64,000 bases of DNA from Salinimonas iocasae (GCF_006228385.1 NZ_CP039852.1:806001-870000), one strand, 5' to 3'. Shown: positions 7,782 to 17,568, counted from the stretch's first letter. A program made the numbers and translations. Notes: generated by a model from the letters alone, not told the origin.

Positions 7782-9857
7782 ATGAGTCACAATAAAAATA
7801 TAAAAGGGTTCTCCCTGGTCGAAGTATTAATTGCCTCTTTGATAATCATGTTAGGTGTAACAGGCTTTGTCACGTTGCAAACCGAATATATGCGAAGCGA
7901 TGCAAAGCTCAATCTGCGTCAGGTAGCGTTACAACTGGCGCAGGAAAAGCTGGATGACTTGCGCCAGTTTGACGTGTTGCGCACTACTGCAGGCTTACCT
8001 GCCTATAACGATATTGGTGATGATGCTGGTGGTGGCCTGAATGCCGGAAGTGTGGTGGTTGATATCAAAACCGATGCTACCCGCACCTATACATTCACCA
8101 GAACCTGGGCGGTTGAGAATCAGTTTTACACCGATACTGACAGCGATGGCGTGCCGGATACCTGGTTGACCGAAGGCGACATCGGGATCCCAGTGCCTGC
8201 GCCGGATGTGCCCGGGCAAAAAATTGTGACGGTGAATGTGAGCTGGACGGACCCGCAGGGAGAAACGAAGTCCATCGCCGTAGAGGGCAATGTAGCCCCA
8301 GTATTATTGGCCAGAAGTTTTCAGGCTAACAATGAATCGGACGGCGCAAAAAATCAGCCAAAAGTGGCATACACACCGGGTCTGGCACCTGATGTTATCT
8401 CTTACGAACTGGGTAATGGCGAGAGTATCGAAACCAGCAAGCCGGTACCGGATATTGATAAGCAGGGCGATAACAATCTGGTTCAGTTTGAAACTATCCG
8501 CTATATCGATTTGCCCGATCAAACTGACAAGCTGGAGCAGGAAGATTTTCTGACGGTAAACTGCTCGTGCACGCTGGCAGGCACCGGAGAAGGTTACACG
8601 CCGAGCATGACGGACTATGATGGCAACGAGCTGGTGGTAAAGCCCGGCGAAAAAATACAAAAACAAACTGGCGAAGCAGACGGTAGTCAGCAGCCAGCAA
8701 TTTGCAACACCTGCTGTCGGGATCATCATGATACGCAGGCGATGATCGATCAGGAGCAGTATTACCGCAAAGAGGGCGGCGAACCACACGGCCATTATAA
8801 AAAAATGAACGATGGAAGCTACCTGCCAGCATCATCAGTGGGTGACGCTTACGACGAGGTATGCCGGTTTAAGCGGGTTGATGGTTACTTTCAAATGTAT
8901 CCCGACTGGCAGCTGCTGGATGTTATTCAGTTTAGCGACAGGTACTTGCTGGATACTGAAACGCTGGCTAATTACACCGCTTATACCGAATCAGCCATAG
9001 CTGCCAGCGTGATGGGCAGCGGTGCACCTTCAAAGCCCACTGATCGTTCTATTACAATGGGACCGGGTGGACAGCAACTGATTTCTCGTGGGATCTACCT
9101 TGACAGAATGACAACCAGCCATAAACAAGCACTCAAAGCGATGATTGAGGCCGGTAAGGAAGACTGGAAGGCCTATGCCCCATTTTATGATGTGAACCTG
9201 ACGTTATTGTCTCAGTGGAATTCAAAATACTCGGCGATTGCCACTGTTACTAATGAAAGTATTCAAACTATCCTGGACCCGGTGAATGATTTTTACGGTA
9301 CCTACAGTCGGGGCCGGGTCGAAGCGCTAAGCGATGGTACAACGGCTATTAGTAATTTTGCCATGGGGTATAACGCGGGCATAACAGGCACTGCGGGTAT
9401 CTCTCCCACGTACTTTTATGGCGGTAAGCTGGACAATTCGTTACTAGTGACGGTAAATAGTAAAGCCGCATCTGAAAAATTCTTTGCTTTAATTGGTAAC
9501 ATTAACTGTCTGATAACGTTAAACGGCGAAACGCAGCCTTGTGAAACTAATAACAGCAAAAAAGCCAGTTATGTCGATCTGTCTAATCTGGTGATTACTA
9601 ATTCACCATCGCAATTTACCTGTCCAATCACTATTCCTAAAGGAAAGTCGACGCCGTTCTTCAGTTGCGAAAATATGTCGGAAAACTGGAAAGGTGACAT
9701 AATCTTCGCGTTTGAGAAAAATTACTACAATGTCACGCTTAAGGTCCAGTATCCGGATGGCACGATTGTAGAGTCTGACAGAATCTCACTGACCACTGGT
9801 TTGAATGCGACCTCTAATCAGGAATACAGCCTGATTATCGAACTGACACAGATATAA
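7782..9857 (+). CDS. Very large PilV-like prepilin, candidate tip adhesin
   Basis: About 691 residues. The N terminus is a PilV-type prepilin (IKG/FSLVEVLIASLIIMLGVTG, then ALQLAQEKLDDLRQF). Ordinary PilV is 150-250 residues; here some 450 more follow, with a cysteine/histidine cluster at roughly residues 260-320 (CSCTL, later CNTCCRDHHD) that could bind metal or form disulphides, and a beta-rich C-terminal half. It is the last gene of the minor pilin operon, where pilY1 normally sits. I infer that it may supply the tip adhesin function. The ATG follows an AGGAG site; an overlapping GTG three bases earlier is possible. Confidence 0.72.
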   Translation: MSHNKNIKGFSLVEVLIASLIIMLGVTGFVTLQTEYMRSDAKLNLRQVALQLAQEKLDDLRQFDVLRTTAGLPAYNDIGDDAGGGLNAGSVVVDIKTDATRTYTFTRTWAVENQFYTDTDSDGVPDTWLTEGDIGIPVPAPDVPGQKIVTVNVSWTDPQGETKSIAVEGNVAPVLLARSFQANNESDGAKNQPKVAYTPGLAPDVISYELGNGESIETSKPVPDIDKQGDNNLVQFETIRYIDLPDQTDKLEQEDFLTVNCSCTLAGTGEGYTPSMTDYDGNELVVKPGEKIQKQTGEADGSQQPAICNTCCRDHHDTQAMIDQEQYYRKEGGEPHGHYKKMNDGSYLPASSVGDAYDEVCRFKRVDGYFQMYPDWQLLDVIQFSDRYLLDTETLANYTAYTESAIAASVMGSGAPSKPTDRSITMGPGGQQLISRGIYLDRMTTSHKQALKAMIEAGKEDWKAYAPFYDVNLTLLSQWNSKYSAIATVTNESIQTILDPVNDFYGTYSRGRVEALSDGTTAISNFAMGYNAGITGTAGISPTYFYGGKLDNSLLVTVNSKAASEKFFALIGNINCLITLNGETQPCETNNSKKASYVDLSNLVITNSPSQFTCPITIPKGKSTPFFSCENMSENWKGDIIFAFEKNYYNVTLKVQYPDGTIVESDRISLTTGLNATSNQEYSLIIELTQI

Positions 9858-10172
9858 AACCTGCTTAGCCCTCGCTTATCATATTGCTGATACGCGGGGG
9901 CCGACTTTATAAGTGTGAGCATATCGGTCTGTACTGCCCCGTTATCAGACCTACCAATACTTTTTATGGTGCCCAGGTTATCACTACGACCGGAGGGTTC
10001 AGGTAAACATAAAATTTCGTTCCGTTTCTTGAAATTGATAAAAGCTCGTCTACACTTTCGGTAGTCAATCATTAACGCGCTGCTTTTCACTGCTTAGTCG
10101 CGCTGAGATATCACTATATTTATCTTTCCTTCAATCCCGCTTACTGCCTGCTATTCTTCTTCCGGAATCTCT

Positions 10173-10190
10173 ATTTACGTAATTTTACGA
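10173..10190. promoter_or_regulatory. TACGTA dyad in the 9858-10252 intergenic region
   Basis: TTACGTAATTT lies about 75 bp upstream of the sensor lipoprotein start. The same 11 bases lie about 70 bp upstream of the EAL protein on the other strand of this signalling block. The FixJ-type regulator encoded alongside is the natural candidate to bind both. The remainder of the 395-bp gap shows no convincing gene. Confidence 0.5.
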
Positions 10191-10252
10191 ATAGGTCTGA
10201 AACGGACCGGCGCGTACATTGGCGGGTTCTCTAATAGGTAGAGCTTGTATTA

Positions 10253-11059
10253 ATGCTTATTTCGTCGGTTATTCGAACAATTTTTTTGATAGTGGTAATC
10301 ATGCTATCTGGCTGTAGCCGAGAGACGCCGCCTGCCACACTTAAAATTGGATATACCCACGAACCTCCCTATTCTTATGTGAACGAAGTAGGGGAAGTAA
10401 GAGGGGTTTATCCAGATGTCGCTCGACAAATTACCCGGAAGATGGGAGTAGATAACGTCAAGTGGGTACTGCTCTCCTTTGACAGGCTGATTCCGGCGCT
10501 GCTGAACAATCGGATAGATGTCATTGCAGCGGGAATGGCGGTTACGCGAGCACGCACAGAGCAAAACCTTTGCTTCACAACACCACTATCCCAATCAAAT
10601 ACCGCGGTACTGTGGCGTAAAGATAACAATAACGTTATTTCCGAAGCCCCCCTTTCATCACAGGCGCTTCGCTTTGTCGTCATTGATGGCTCATCGGAAG
10701 AGTCTATATTGAAGCAGCATTATGAGCCAGAGGCGTTTTTGTCGGTTGAAGACATCCGGCTGGGATTATTAGCGCTTAAATCAGGCCGCGCAGATATGCT
10801 GGTAATGACACGTCCAACATTGATGCAAGTATCAGAGGAAAGCCCTGAACGTTATCAAATCAAGGATGGTCAGGGCATTCTGGAAAACCGTCAGGTATCG
10901 GCTTTTGTTATAAGAAAGGAGGATACCGAACTGGCGCAGCGCTGGAACACTGCACAGGCGTCTGTGAGTAAACAGGAAGATACGCTTAGTGCACTGACGC
11001 AAGGCGGAATGACTCCATTTGATGCCTCTTTACACAAAGAGCGGTGCTACACCCTATGA
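10253..11059 (+). CDS. Periplasmic solute-binding (SBP_bac_3) sensor lipoprotein
   Basis: 268 residues. A lipobox LSGC near residue 21 marks a lipoprotein. The mature part is a family 3 periplasmic binding protein: LKIGYTHEPPYSYVNEVGEVRGVYPDVARQI, then NRIDVIAAGMAVTRAR, matching amino acid/amine binding proteins. No ABC permease or ATPase is nearby. Its stop overlaps the kinase start in an ATGA, so I infer that it is a detached sensory subunit that presents a small ligand to the hybrid kinase rather than a transport protein. The ligand is unknown. Confidence 0.82.
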   Translation: MLISSVIRTIFLIVVIMLSGCSRETPPATLKIGYTHEPPYSYVNEVGEVRGVYPDVARQITRKMGVDNVKWVLLSFDRLIPALLNNRIDVIAAGMAVTRARTEQNLCFTTPLSQSNTAVLWRKDNNNVISEAPLSSQALRFVVIDGSSEESILKQHYEPEAFLSVEDIRLGLLALKSGRADMLVMTRPTLMQVSEESPERYQIKDGQGILENRQVSAFVIRKEDTELAQRWNTAQASVSKQEDTLSALTQGGMTPFDASLHKERCYTL

Positions 11060-13164
11060 TGCTCACGCTTAGGTATTTGCGGGACCAAAGCCGCTGGATA
11101 TTATTCATTGTTCCGGCAATGCTCATTATTACTATAGCAACGGCGGTGGTTTTTCACATTCGTGAGAAGGAAATAGATTATCGGGTAAATATGGTATACG
11201 CCATTGAACAGGCCGAAAGCGATTTTACCAATGGTTTGATGCACTTCGCACTGAGCGGTGAAGCGGATAGCCCCTGGCAACGGCGCGTAGGGATGGCGTT
11301 GATTACACAATCGTTAAGTGAATATCAGACTATCGCGTATCAGCTCAACAGTAAAAGCTCGTCTGAGGACATGCTGAAGAATGTTGAGGAAATGTCGCTG
11401 AAACTCAATACGCTGGTCGATAGTGGCAGTAAGGTTGATGCGGAGCTTAGAGAAGAGATTTATCAGATTTCAAGCCAGGCGGATCGCATAGAGCGTCAAC
11501 TTGCCGAAAGCCTGGAAGAACGACGTATTCAGCAGCGCCACTGGTTTATGGTCATTATTGTATTGAGCAGTCTGTTACTTGCATTGCTCGGCCTGGCGTT
11601 ACTGCGTTCAGAACGATACCGGTTCGCGCTTAACTCCAGCCTGCAACTTAGTGAGCAGCGTTTTCTCCGCCTATTACAAAATACTGACGATGTGTTCTGG
11701 CTTGAAGCATTCGACAGCGAAAAAGTGCTGTATGTGTCTCAGGCATTCAGGAAGATGGTTGGCCGGGACGCCAAAGTGGTAATGAACCACAAATCAGCCT
11801 GGCGAAAGCTGGTGCACCCCGATGATCTCACCAAAATAGAACATGCCCGAAGGCAGGCTCATCACAGCCCAAGAGATATAGAGTGTCGTATTATTCGCCC
11901 GGACGGACAGATTCGCTGGATAGAGGGCAGAATATTCCCTATCTGGAAGGAGCAGAACGAAGAGTCAGGGCGTAAGCCAGATTTTATGGCATCTATCAGC
12001 CGTGATGTCACTGAAAAGCGGATTTTAGATCACAGGCTCTTCCAGGCGCAGAAGATGGAGTCACTGGGGCAACTGACCGGTGGTGTTGCACATGATTTTA
12101 ATAATCTGCTTACGGTTATTCTTATCAATACCCGGCATTTGATAGGTCGTTTACAGGACGCGCCGGATTTGGCAAGAATGATGACGCTTATTATGCGTGC
12201 CGCAGAACGGGGAGCACGTCTCAATCAGCGCCTTTTAGCATTTGCCAGTAAACAGCAGCTTCAGCCTGAGGTTATTCTCGTCGAAGACTTGATTGAAGAG
12301 TCTGTAGAGATGCTGGAACGCACCCTAGGTGAGAAGTACCGGCTTGTTTTCAATCGTCCTGCCAGTCCCTTGTGGGTAAAGGTTGATCCCGGCCAGTTGC
12401 AAAATGCACTGGTGAATTTATGCCTTAACTCCAGAGACGCGATGCCCGATGGCGGCAAAATAACGATCCGTCTGGAACAATCCTGTCATGAAAGCCTGTT
12501 CGGCATACAGGGTGATAAAGCACATATCTCCGTAAAAGATGATGGGGAGGGCATTGCCCAGGAGGTACTGGACAGAGTGTTGGAGCCTTTCTTCACTACC
12601 AAAACCTGTGATAAAGGCACAGGTTTAGGACTCAGTATGGTGTTTGGATTTGTACGACAGTCCGGGGGAAATATGCATATTAATTCCATGGTCGGGAAAG
12701 GGACCACGGTGCATATGGTATTACCTACCTGCGGTTCTCAAAGAGCACGTTTACCTGCCAAACCCTTACAGCCCACCGGAGGGGCTACCATTTTGCTGGT
12801 TGAGGACGATGAGCTGGTACGTGAAAGTACAACCTCTGTCTTACAAAAAGAGGGCTATCGCGTGATTCAGGCTGAGACAGCTGAGGACGCACTGGAAGTG
12901 CTGAACGTTAAACAGGATATTGATTTGGTATTGACCGACATTGTCATGCCTGGCGCATTATCAGGCTTTGAGCTGGCTGAACGTGTACAAACCACACACC
13001 CGGCGCTGCGAATTCTGGTTACGTCGGGTTTCATGGGGTACCAAAGCAATAGCCCGGAGGGGTGGTACTTTCTGCAAAAGCCGTTTTCCAGTCAGAGCCT
13101 GTTGGCACACGTCCAGGGGGCATTAACATCAGCGCGTTCAGCTACGAACAATGATATGCGATGA
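11056..13164 (+). CDS. Hybrid sensor histidine kinase (TM-PAS-HisKA-HATPase-REC)
   Basis: About 702 residues. Two transmembrane helices near residues 12-30 and 165-185 enclose a helical periplasmic domain. A PAS domain (about 205-320) precedes HisKA, whose phosphoacceptor is in GGVAHDFNNLL, and an HATPase with NLCLNSRDAMPDGG and GTGLGLSMV. A C-terminal REC domain carries LLVEDDE and the phosphoacceptor Asp in LVLTDIVMPG. The start chosen overlaps the upstream stop (ATGA); a GTG 12 bases earlier is the alternative. It would relay the lipoprotein signal, probably to the FixJ-type regulator. The last 27 bases overlap the convergent EAL gene. Confidence 0.88.
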   Translation: MMLTLRYLRDQSRWILFIVPAMLIITIATAVVFHIREKEIDYRVNMVYAIEQAESDFTNGLMHFALSGEADSPWQRRVGMALITQSLSEYQTIAYQLNSKSSSEDMLKNVEEMSLKLNTLVDSGSKVDAELREEIYQISSQADRIERQLAESLEERRIQQRHWFMVIIVLSSLLLALLGLALLRSERYRFALNSSLQLSEQRFLRLLQNTDDVFWLEAFDSEKVLYVSQAFRKMVGRDAKVVMNHKSAWRKLVHPDDLTKIEHARRQAHHSPRDIECRIIRPDGQIRWIEGRIFPIWKEQNEESGRKPDFMASISRDVTEKRILDHRLFQAQKMESLGQLTGGVAHDFNNLLTVILINTRHLIGRLQDAPDLARMMTLIMRAAERGARLNQRLLAFASKQQLQPEVILVEDLIEESVEMLERTLGEKYRLVFNRPASPLWVKVDPGQLQNALVNLCLNSRDAMPDGGKITIRLEQSCHESLFGIQGDKAHISVKDDGEGIAQEVLDRVLEPFFTTKTCDKGTGLGLSMVFGFVRQSGGNMHINSMVGKGTTVHMVLPTCGSQRARLPAKPLQPTGGATILLVEDDELVRESTTSVLQKEGYRVIQAETAEDALEVLNVKQDIDLVLTDIVMPGALSGFELAERVQTTHPALRILVTSGFMGYQSNSPEGWYFLQKPFSSQSLLAHVQGALTSARSATNNDMR

Positions 13165-15249
13165 GCGTGCTTTTTCCGGTTGACAGAAGATATGCTGTAA
13201 ACTATCACCAAACATATCATCGGGTGAATAGTGTGTAATACGCAGGCTATCGATCAGGGGAGACTGCCTTTCAAGGTCTTTCAGTGCTAACTCGGCTTTC
13301 ACTAATAGCTTCATTACCTCATCTTTACTTCTGCCGATGAATATAGCAGTGATTTGCGCCTCACCAGTGCGACCTAAATCATCAGCATCAAAAAAGGTAT
13401 TTCTGCCCAGTTTACTGACTCTTTGCAGCGCTTCGTTAACTGAAGACTGATGTGATAATGCAGTGATTTTTATCACTTGCACATTGTGTCCTGCATTAGC
13501 CGCAAAGGCTACAAGCGCGTCGGCACGTCGTGTGAAAGCTTCAACATTACTTATCTGGCTGACGACATCAATGCTGGATGCTGCGCTGTAACGGATCTCC
13601 TGCTCTACAAGGCGTGCCAGCATTTTAAACTGTGACTGGCGCTTGGCCGACCAGTTGCCTACACTGCGGTCTGACACAAATACACTCCCTACAATACAGC
13701 CATTGTTTGCCCTTAAGGCATGGGTAACAAATAACCGATAAGGCGGCTTGACGTGTACAAGTGGTGTGTCAGCAGCCTGCGCGTCTTCCATAAGGTCCGG
13801 TATAACAATCATATCGGTATCTGGCAGCAGGCGATAACACAATGAATTGTCTGCTGGTATCGATTTGGTACTTATACCAACTTTTGCTTTCAGGTAGCAC
13901 ATTTCTTCTTCAAGTATCGAAATTGCACTTACCGAGGTGTGCAGAATACGACTGATCAACCGTGTTAACCGGTCGAAGCGGTCTTCCGGTTGTAATGGCT
14001 GAGGGTTTAGTGCGCGCACGGTGGAGATACGATAGGGCAATTGCTCATTGGCGTGCTTCTCCAACCAGTGCGTAAACGTTTCAGGCGTCATTGCCGACGC
14101 AAAATGGAAACCTTGCGCAAAATGACAGCCTTTTTGCTCCAGCAATGCCACCGTATCAGCGTTTTCAACACCCACAGCGGTAACACTGAGGCCAAGCCCC
14201 TGGCCCATTTTAATAAGCGTACTGGTAATCAGTGAAGACTCATACGCGTGCATGGCAGAGGTGACAAAGCGACGATGAATTTTAAGCTCTGAAAAGGGCA
14301 GTCTGACCAGCTGCTCGATAGACGCAAGCCCGCTCCCCAGATCATCAACTGCCAGTCGGTATCCTCTTAATCGCAGGCGGGTCAGCACTTCTGGTGCTAC
14401 AGCGTGCTGGCCAATCGCGACTGATTCGCTCATTTCAAGCATCAGATGTGAAGGCTGAACGCGATAGTCACCAATAAGCGTGTCGAGCTTGTTCAAAAAA
14501 TTAGTGTCTTCCAGCGATTTGCCTGAGATATTGATCGACAGGTGAAAGTCCTGACTAACCAGCCCCGCAGGGTACCGTGTTTTGATTTTTAAAAATTCTG
14601 ACAACCATTGTATAGCGCTGATAAGCACATATTCTGTCAGCGCAATAATACCGTTACTGCGCTCAGCCATTGGAATGAAGTCATCAGGTGCGATGGTCCC
14701 GAATTTTTTACTGTGCCACCGGCAAAGTACTTCGGCGCCAGCCAGAGACTGCGTATTGATATCCAGCTTGGGCTGAAACACCAGCGATAGTTCACGGTTG
14801 AGAATTGCCTGATGAAGATCCTCAGCGGTAACAGGTTGTTCGCTGATTTTAGGGCGCGAGTGCGGTGTAATGCTTTTTTGTGTAGCCTCATTGATAAGCT
14901 GCACCAGGGTCTTAAGCGGGAACGGTTTCTTCAGCATACCGGCGACTGTTAAGCCCTGGGATGCTGCCGAGTGACTGGCTGCATCAATGACATCCATATC
15001 GGCACCACTGATAACAATGATTTTTGCTTTACTGTTGTGCTGAGCAAGTGCTGAAAAAGCGTCTAAACCATCTTCGGCCCCCAGGCACAGATCGACAAGA
15101 ATAATGTCGGGATTTAATGCGCTGTTAGCCTTAATTAGCTCATCAATACCTGAACATGCAGTACAGGCAAATCCTTCTATTGTGAGCGCGTGAAATAAGG
15201 AAAGACGAATTATTTGGTCATCATCCAGAACAAGCACTTTTGCGGACAT
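13138..15249 (-). CDS. Response regulator with REC, EAL and GAF-like domains
   Basis: About 703 residues. An N-terminal REC domain (VLVLDDD, phosphoacceptor in IILVDLCLG, lysine in KKPF) is followed by an EAL domain at roughly 150-400. The first motif reads EVL instead of EAL, but the metal and catalytic residues are present: Asn in INIS, Glu in LEMSE, DD in DDLGSG, Lys in LKIH and Glu in VGVEN. Active c-di-GMP hydrolysis is therefore likely. A GAF-like region (about 430-560) and a weak GGDEF-like tail follow. The ATG is preceded by AAAGGGG, better than the GTG six bases upstream. A TACGTA palindrome lies about 70 bp upstream. Confidence 0.85.
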   Translation of the reverse strand: MSAKVLVLDDDQIIRLSLFHALTIEGFACTACSGIDELIKANSALNPDIILVDLCLGAEDGLDAFSALAQHNSKAKIIVISGADMDVIDAASHSAASQGLTVAGMLKKPFPLKTLVQLINEATQKSITPHSRPKISEQPVTAEDLHQAILNRELSLVFQPKLDINTQSLAGAEVLCRWHSKKFGTIAPDDFIPMAERSNGIIALTEYVLISAIQWLSEFLKIKTRYPAGLVSQDFHLSINISGKSLEDTNFLNKLDTLIGDYRVQPSHLMLEMSESVAIGQHAVAPEVLTRLRLRGYRLAVDDLGSGLASIEQLVRLPFSELKIHRRFVTSAMHAYESSLITSTLIKMGQGLGLSVTAVGVENADTVALLEQKGCHFAQGFHFASAMTPETFTHWLEKHANEQLPYRISTVRALNPQPLQPEDRFDRLTRLISRILHTSVSAISILEEEMCYLKAKVGISTKSIPADNSLCYRLLPDTDMIVIPDLMEDAQAADTPLVHVKPPYRLFVTHALRANNGCIVGSVFVSDRSVGNWSAKRQSQFKMLARLVEQEIRYSAASSIDVVSQISNVEAFTRRADALVAFAANAGHNVQVIKITALSHQSSVNEALQRVSKLGRNTFFDADDLGRTGEAQITAIFIGRSKDEVMKLLVKAELALKDLERQSPLIDSLRITHYSPDDMFGDSLQHIFCQPEKARSSHIIVRS

Positions 15250-15311
15250 CTTCACCCCTTTGAAACAAGAGGCTGAAATATAGTGAACATCCGCAAAACA
15301 GTGTATTCGGG

Positions 15312-15325
15312 AAATTACGTAATTT
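15312..15325. promoter_or_regulatory. Perfect TACGTA palindrome upstream of the EAL gene
   Basis: AAATTACGTAATTT is a perfect 14-bp palindrome about 70 bp upstream of the REC-EAL start, in the 88-bp gap before the FixJ-type gene. It shares TTACGTAATTT with the site before the sensor lipoprotein. Confidence 0.55.
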
Positions 15326-15337
15326 AGTCAGAAACCG

Positions 15338-15946
15338 TCATCGTTGCGCCTGTAATACCACGCGGGTGAGTGATGCCACTGAGTGAACGTCAAGCTTGCT
15401 AAAGATATTAGACTTATGCGCTTCTACGGTACGGTGACTGATGTACAGCATTTCGGCGATTTCTGAGGCAGAGTATCCTTCGGAAACCAGTTTAGCGACA
15501 TCTAACTCGCGCTCGGTAAGCTGGGCTACAAGCATCTTAGCCTTGCGTGTTTTATCCAGCTCCTGAAGCAGCGATTTACGCTGATCGATAGCTTCCTGCG
15601 CTTTTCTAATCAGTCGCTCTGGTGTTGCCGATTTTTGTATAAGGGTTACGGCGCCATCTTCCATAGCTTTAACAGCCGTGATTACATCGGCTTTTCCCGA
15701 GTAGATAAGAACGGGCAAACCGGGATGTGATTGTTTCAATGCGGCAAGCACATCAAGCCCGGTATGATAGGGCATATTGAGGTCAAGAATGACACACGCA
15801 TTGTGCGTGTCTATATCACTATTTAAAAAGGCACGGGTATCACTGAAGGTGTGAACAGAGAATTGGGACTCGTTAAAGATCCTGGCCAGCGTCTCTAAAA
15901 TCAGCTTGTCGTCATCTACCAGATACACCTTGGAAGGCGTGGTCAT
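15338..15946 (-). CDS. FixJ-family two-component response regulator
   Basis: 202 residues. The REC domain has VYLVDDDKLI, the phosphoacceptor Asp in CVILDLNMPYHTG and a Lys near position 105. The C-terminal LuxR-type helix-turn-helix reads LTERELDVAKLVSEGYSASE, then LYISHRTVEAHKSNIFSKL. This is the FixJ/StyR layout with a long linker helix. It is the only DNA-binding output in the signalling block, so it probably receives phosphate from the hybrid kinase and binds the TACGTA sites. An AAGGA site precedes the ATG. Confidence 0.88.
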   Translation of the reverse strand: MTTPSKVYLVDDDKLILETLARIFNESQFSVHTFSDTRAFLNSDIDTHNACVILDLNMPYHTGLDVLAALKQSHPGLPVLIYSGKADVITAVKAMEDGAVTLIQKSATPERLIRKAQEAIDQRKSLLQELDKTRKAKMLVAQLTERELDVAKLVSEGYSASEIAEMLYISHRTVEAHKSNIFSKLDVHSVASLTRVVLQAQR

Positions 15947-16153
15947 GAGAGGATCCTTGGTTGAATATAAATGTTTTAAAAATCAATGTCTTGCGTTTAA
16001 TTGGTAGTACCCATTAAGACATGTCGGCGATGAGATGTCAAATTAGGTATTTCTACTCATGGTTGTAGTCACTAAAGTTAACTACATTTGTAAATATAAA
16101 GGAATTGTATAGCTTTTATCTACTGCTTTTTATGCAATTTTATAGTCCCCTTA

Positions 16154-16224
16154 GAGGTTGGTAAGCCCGATAATGTTCCGAGTCGGGCATTTTACCCTAA
16201 AGGTAGTTACCAACCTCATTTTTT
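16154..16224 (+). terminator. Three-way-junction RNA element ending in a T-run
   Basis: GAGGTTGGTAA (16154-16164) pairs perfectly with TTACCAACCTC (16207-16217). Inside this 11-bp stem lie two more hairpins: GCCCGA/TCGGGC (16165-16170 with 16183-16188) and TACC/GGTA (16193-16205). Six T residues follow at 16219-16224. The outer stem plus T-run works as a plus-strand intrinsic terminator, but there is no plus-strand gene just upstream, which suggests a small RNA end or a folded repeat element. The rest of the 440-bp gap (15947-16386) is AT-rich with no gene seen. Confidence 0.55.
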
Positions 16225-16386
16225 CCTGCGCAAGACGATTTAAAATGATTTTAGCGATCTTTGAAAAACGTATCTGGAAATTTTAAGAAGTGACGGACAC
16301 AAGGTTTAGAAAGGGGGGAGAGGCCGATTGGAAGATAGCCCGTACAACAGAAGGTATTGAACGGGCTACCGGCTTAGGTGGTGTAC

Positions 16387-17568
16387 CTACTTATTGTCTG
16401 ATGAAGATTTTGCCTCTTCTTCGCTAATATCTTTAACGTCTACAGTACCGCTATTCATCTCATGCTGCGCTTTTAGCTTCTGCAACATTTCCAGCTGAAT
16501 TGCGGGGAATCTGGTCGCCATCCGGGCTTTTTGTACCATTGACTGGTCCAGCGATGTCTCGACACCGGTCATACCTCCACTAGAGCCTTCGTTATACATC
16601 ATCTGCTCAGAGCGCACAGCATCCAGCAAAGCAGCACTATTAATCATTGCCGAACCGCCATAGTTTCGTGCGCCTCCGGTCAAATCAGCAATTTGCCAGT
16701 CGCTCATCTCAAACTCCAATTCGCGGGCGTTCACGATTTCTTCATAATAACGGTCGTCATCGACATAATTCAGAATGTGGGTTTTTAGTTTGACTTTATC
16801 GTTATCAAAGAAGGGGAGATTGTGCTTGTAGTACACTGAAATCTCACCATCGTAATAGGTCCCACGGTTTGAGTTTATAAATTCAACCGCGTTATCTTCC
16901 AGTTGCCGCCATACTCGACTACCCGTATAGGCTTCGTCACGAATGCTTGGGCCACCTATGTTGCCCTGAAACAGACCATAGATAACCACCGGCTGCTCGA
17001 ACTTTTCTTTTAAAATGGTAAAGTGGATGTCATGCAGGCTTAGCTCTTCACCCGCTACGGTAAGCACCTTATCGTGCAGCAGGGGGCTTTTCTCATCGTA
17101 GGCCAGCGCATCCTGCAGGCTACCGTTAAGCTCACGCTGTCCTATCTCATACAACATCGTAAAGTTGTAAAGATTCAGCCAATAAGCCAGCTGTTCGTCT
17201 TCAGACAGCATCGAAAGGGGCACCTGACTAGGTAATACCTCCAGGCTTTCCTTCAATGTGGTCAGCACTTTCATGACTTCCTCGTCTTGTAACGACTCAA
17301 AATGAAACCTGTTTCCCTCGAGTGCTGTTAGCCTGTTTATCCGGGAACGCATCCTGGTACCCGTAGTGGCCTGACGGGATACTTTTTTGCGGGTGGATCG
17401 ACCCACCACTAATACTTCTGCTTCCAGAAAGGCGTTCAAATCATCGTAGCTGACTTCCAGGTTTGAATCTTCCGTTGCACCTCTGAAAAGCTCAGGTAGC
17501 TTTTCTTCTGCTGCAAAGGACAGTGGGGTACTCAATGACAGGAAAAGTGCGAGGTATATCGGTTTCAT
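16387..17568 (-). CDS. Exported DUF547 protein, copy 1
   Basis: 393 residues with an N-terminal signal peptide (LALFLSLSTPLSFAAEEK; cleavage after SFA or FAA). The DUF547 signatures are LAYWLNLYNFTMLYE, GLFQGNIGGPSIRDEAYT and YYKHNLPFFD. The family resembles papain-like transglutaminase folds, but function is not established. It lies 211 bp downstream of a close paralogue in the same direction; the two align along their whole length and share most motifs word for word. The charged C-terminal tail (about 60 residues) is not part of the domain. Confidence 0.82.
   Translation of the reverse strand: MKPIYLALFLSLSTPLSFAAEEKLPELFRGATEDSNLEVSYDDLNAFLEAEVLVVGRSTRKKVSRQATTGTRMRSRINRLTALEGNRFHFESLQDEEVMKVLTTLKESLEVLPSQVPLSMLSEDEQLAYWLNLYNFTMLYEIGQRELNGSLQDALAYDEKSPLLHDKVLTVAGEELSLHDIHFTILKEKFEQPVVIYGLFQGNIGGPSIRDEAYTGSRVWRQLEDNAVEFINSNRGTYYDGEISVYYKHNLPFFDNDKVKLKTHILNYVDDDRYYEEIVNARELEFEMSDWQIADLTGGARNYGGSAMINSAALLDAVRSEQMMYNEGSSGGMTGVETSLDQSMVQKARMATRFPAIQLEMLQKLKAQHEMNSGTVDVKDISEEEAKSSSDNK

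Noticed and set aside
9818..10090. A 90-codon minus-strand reading after the large prepilin gene
   Set aside because: No ribosome site, no domain, odd composition, and it overlaps the end of the prepilin gene.
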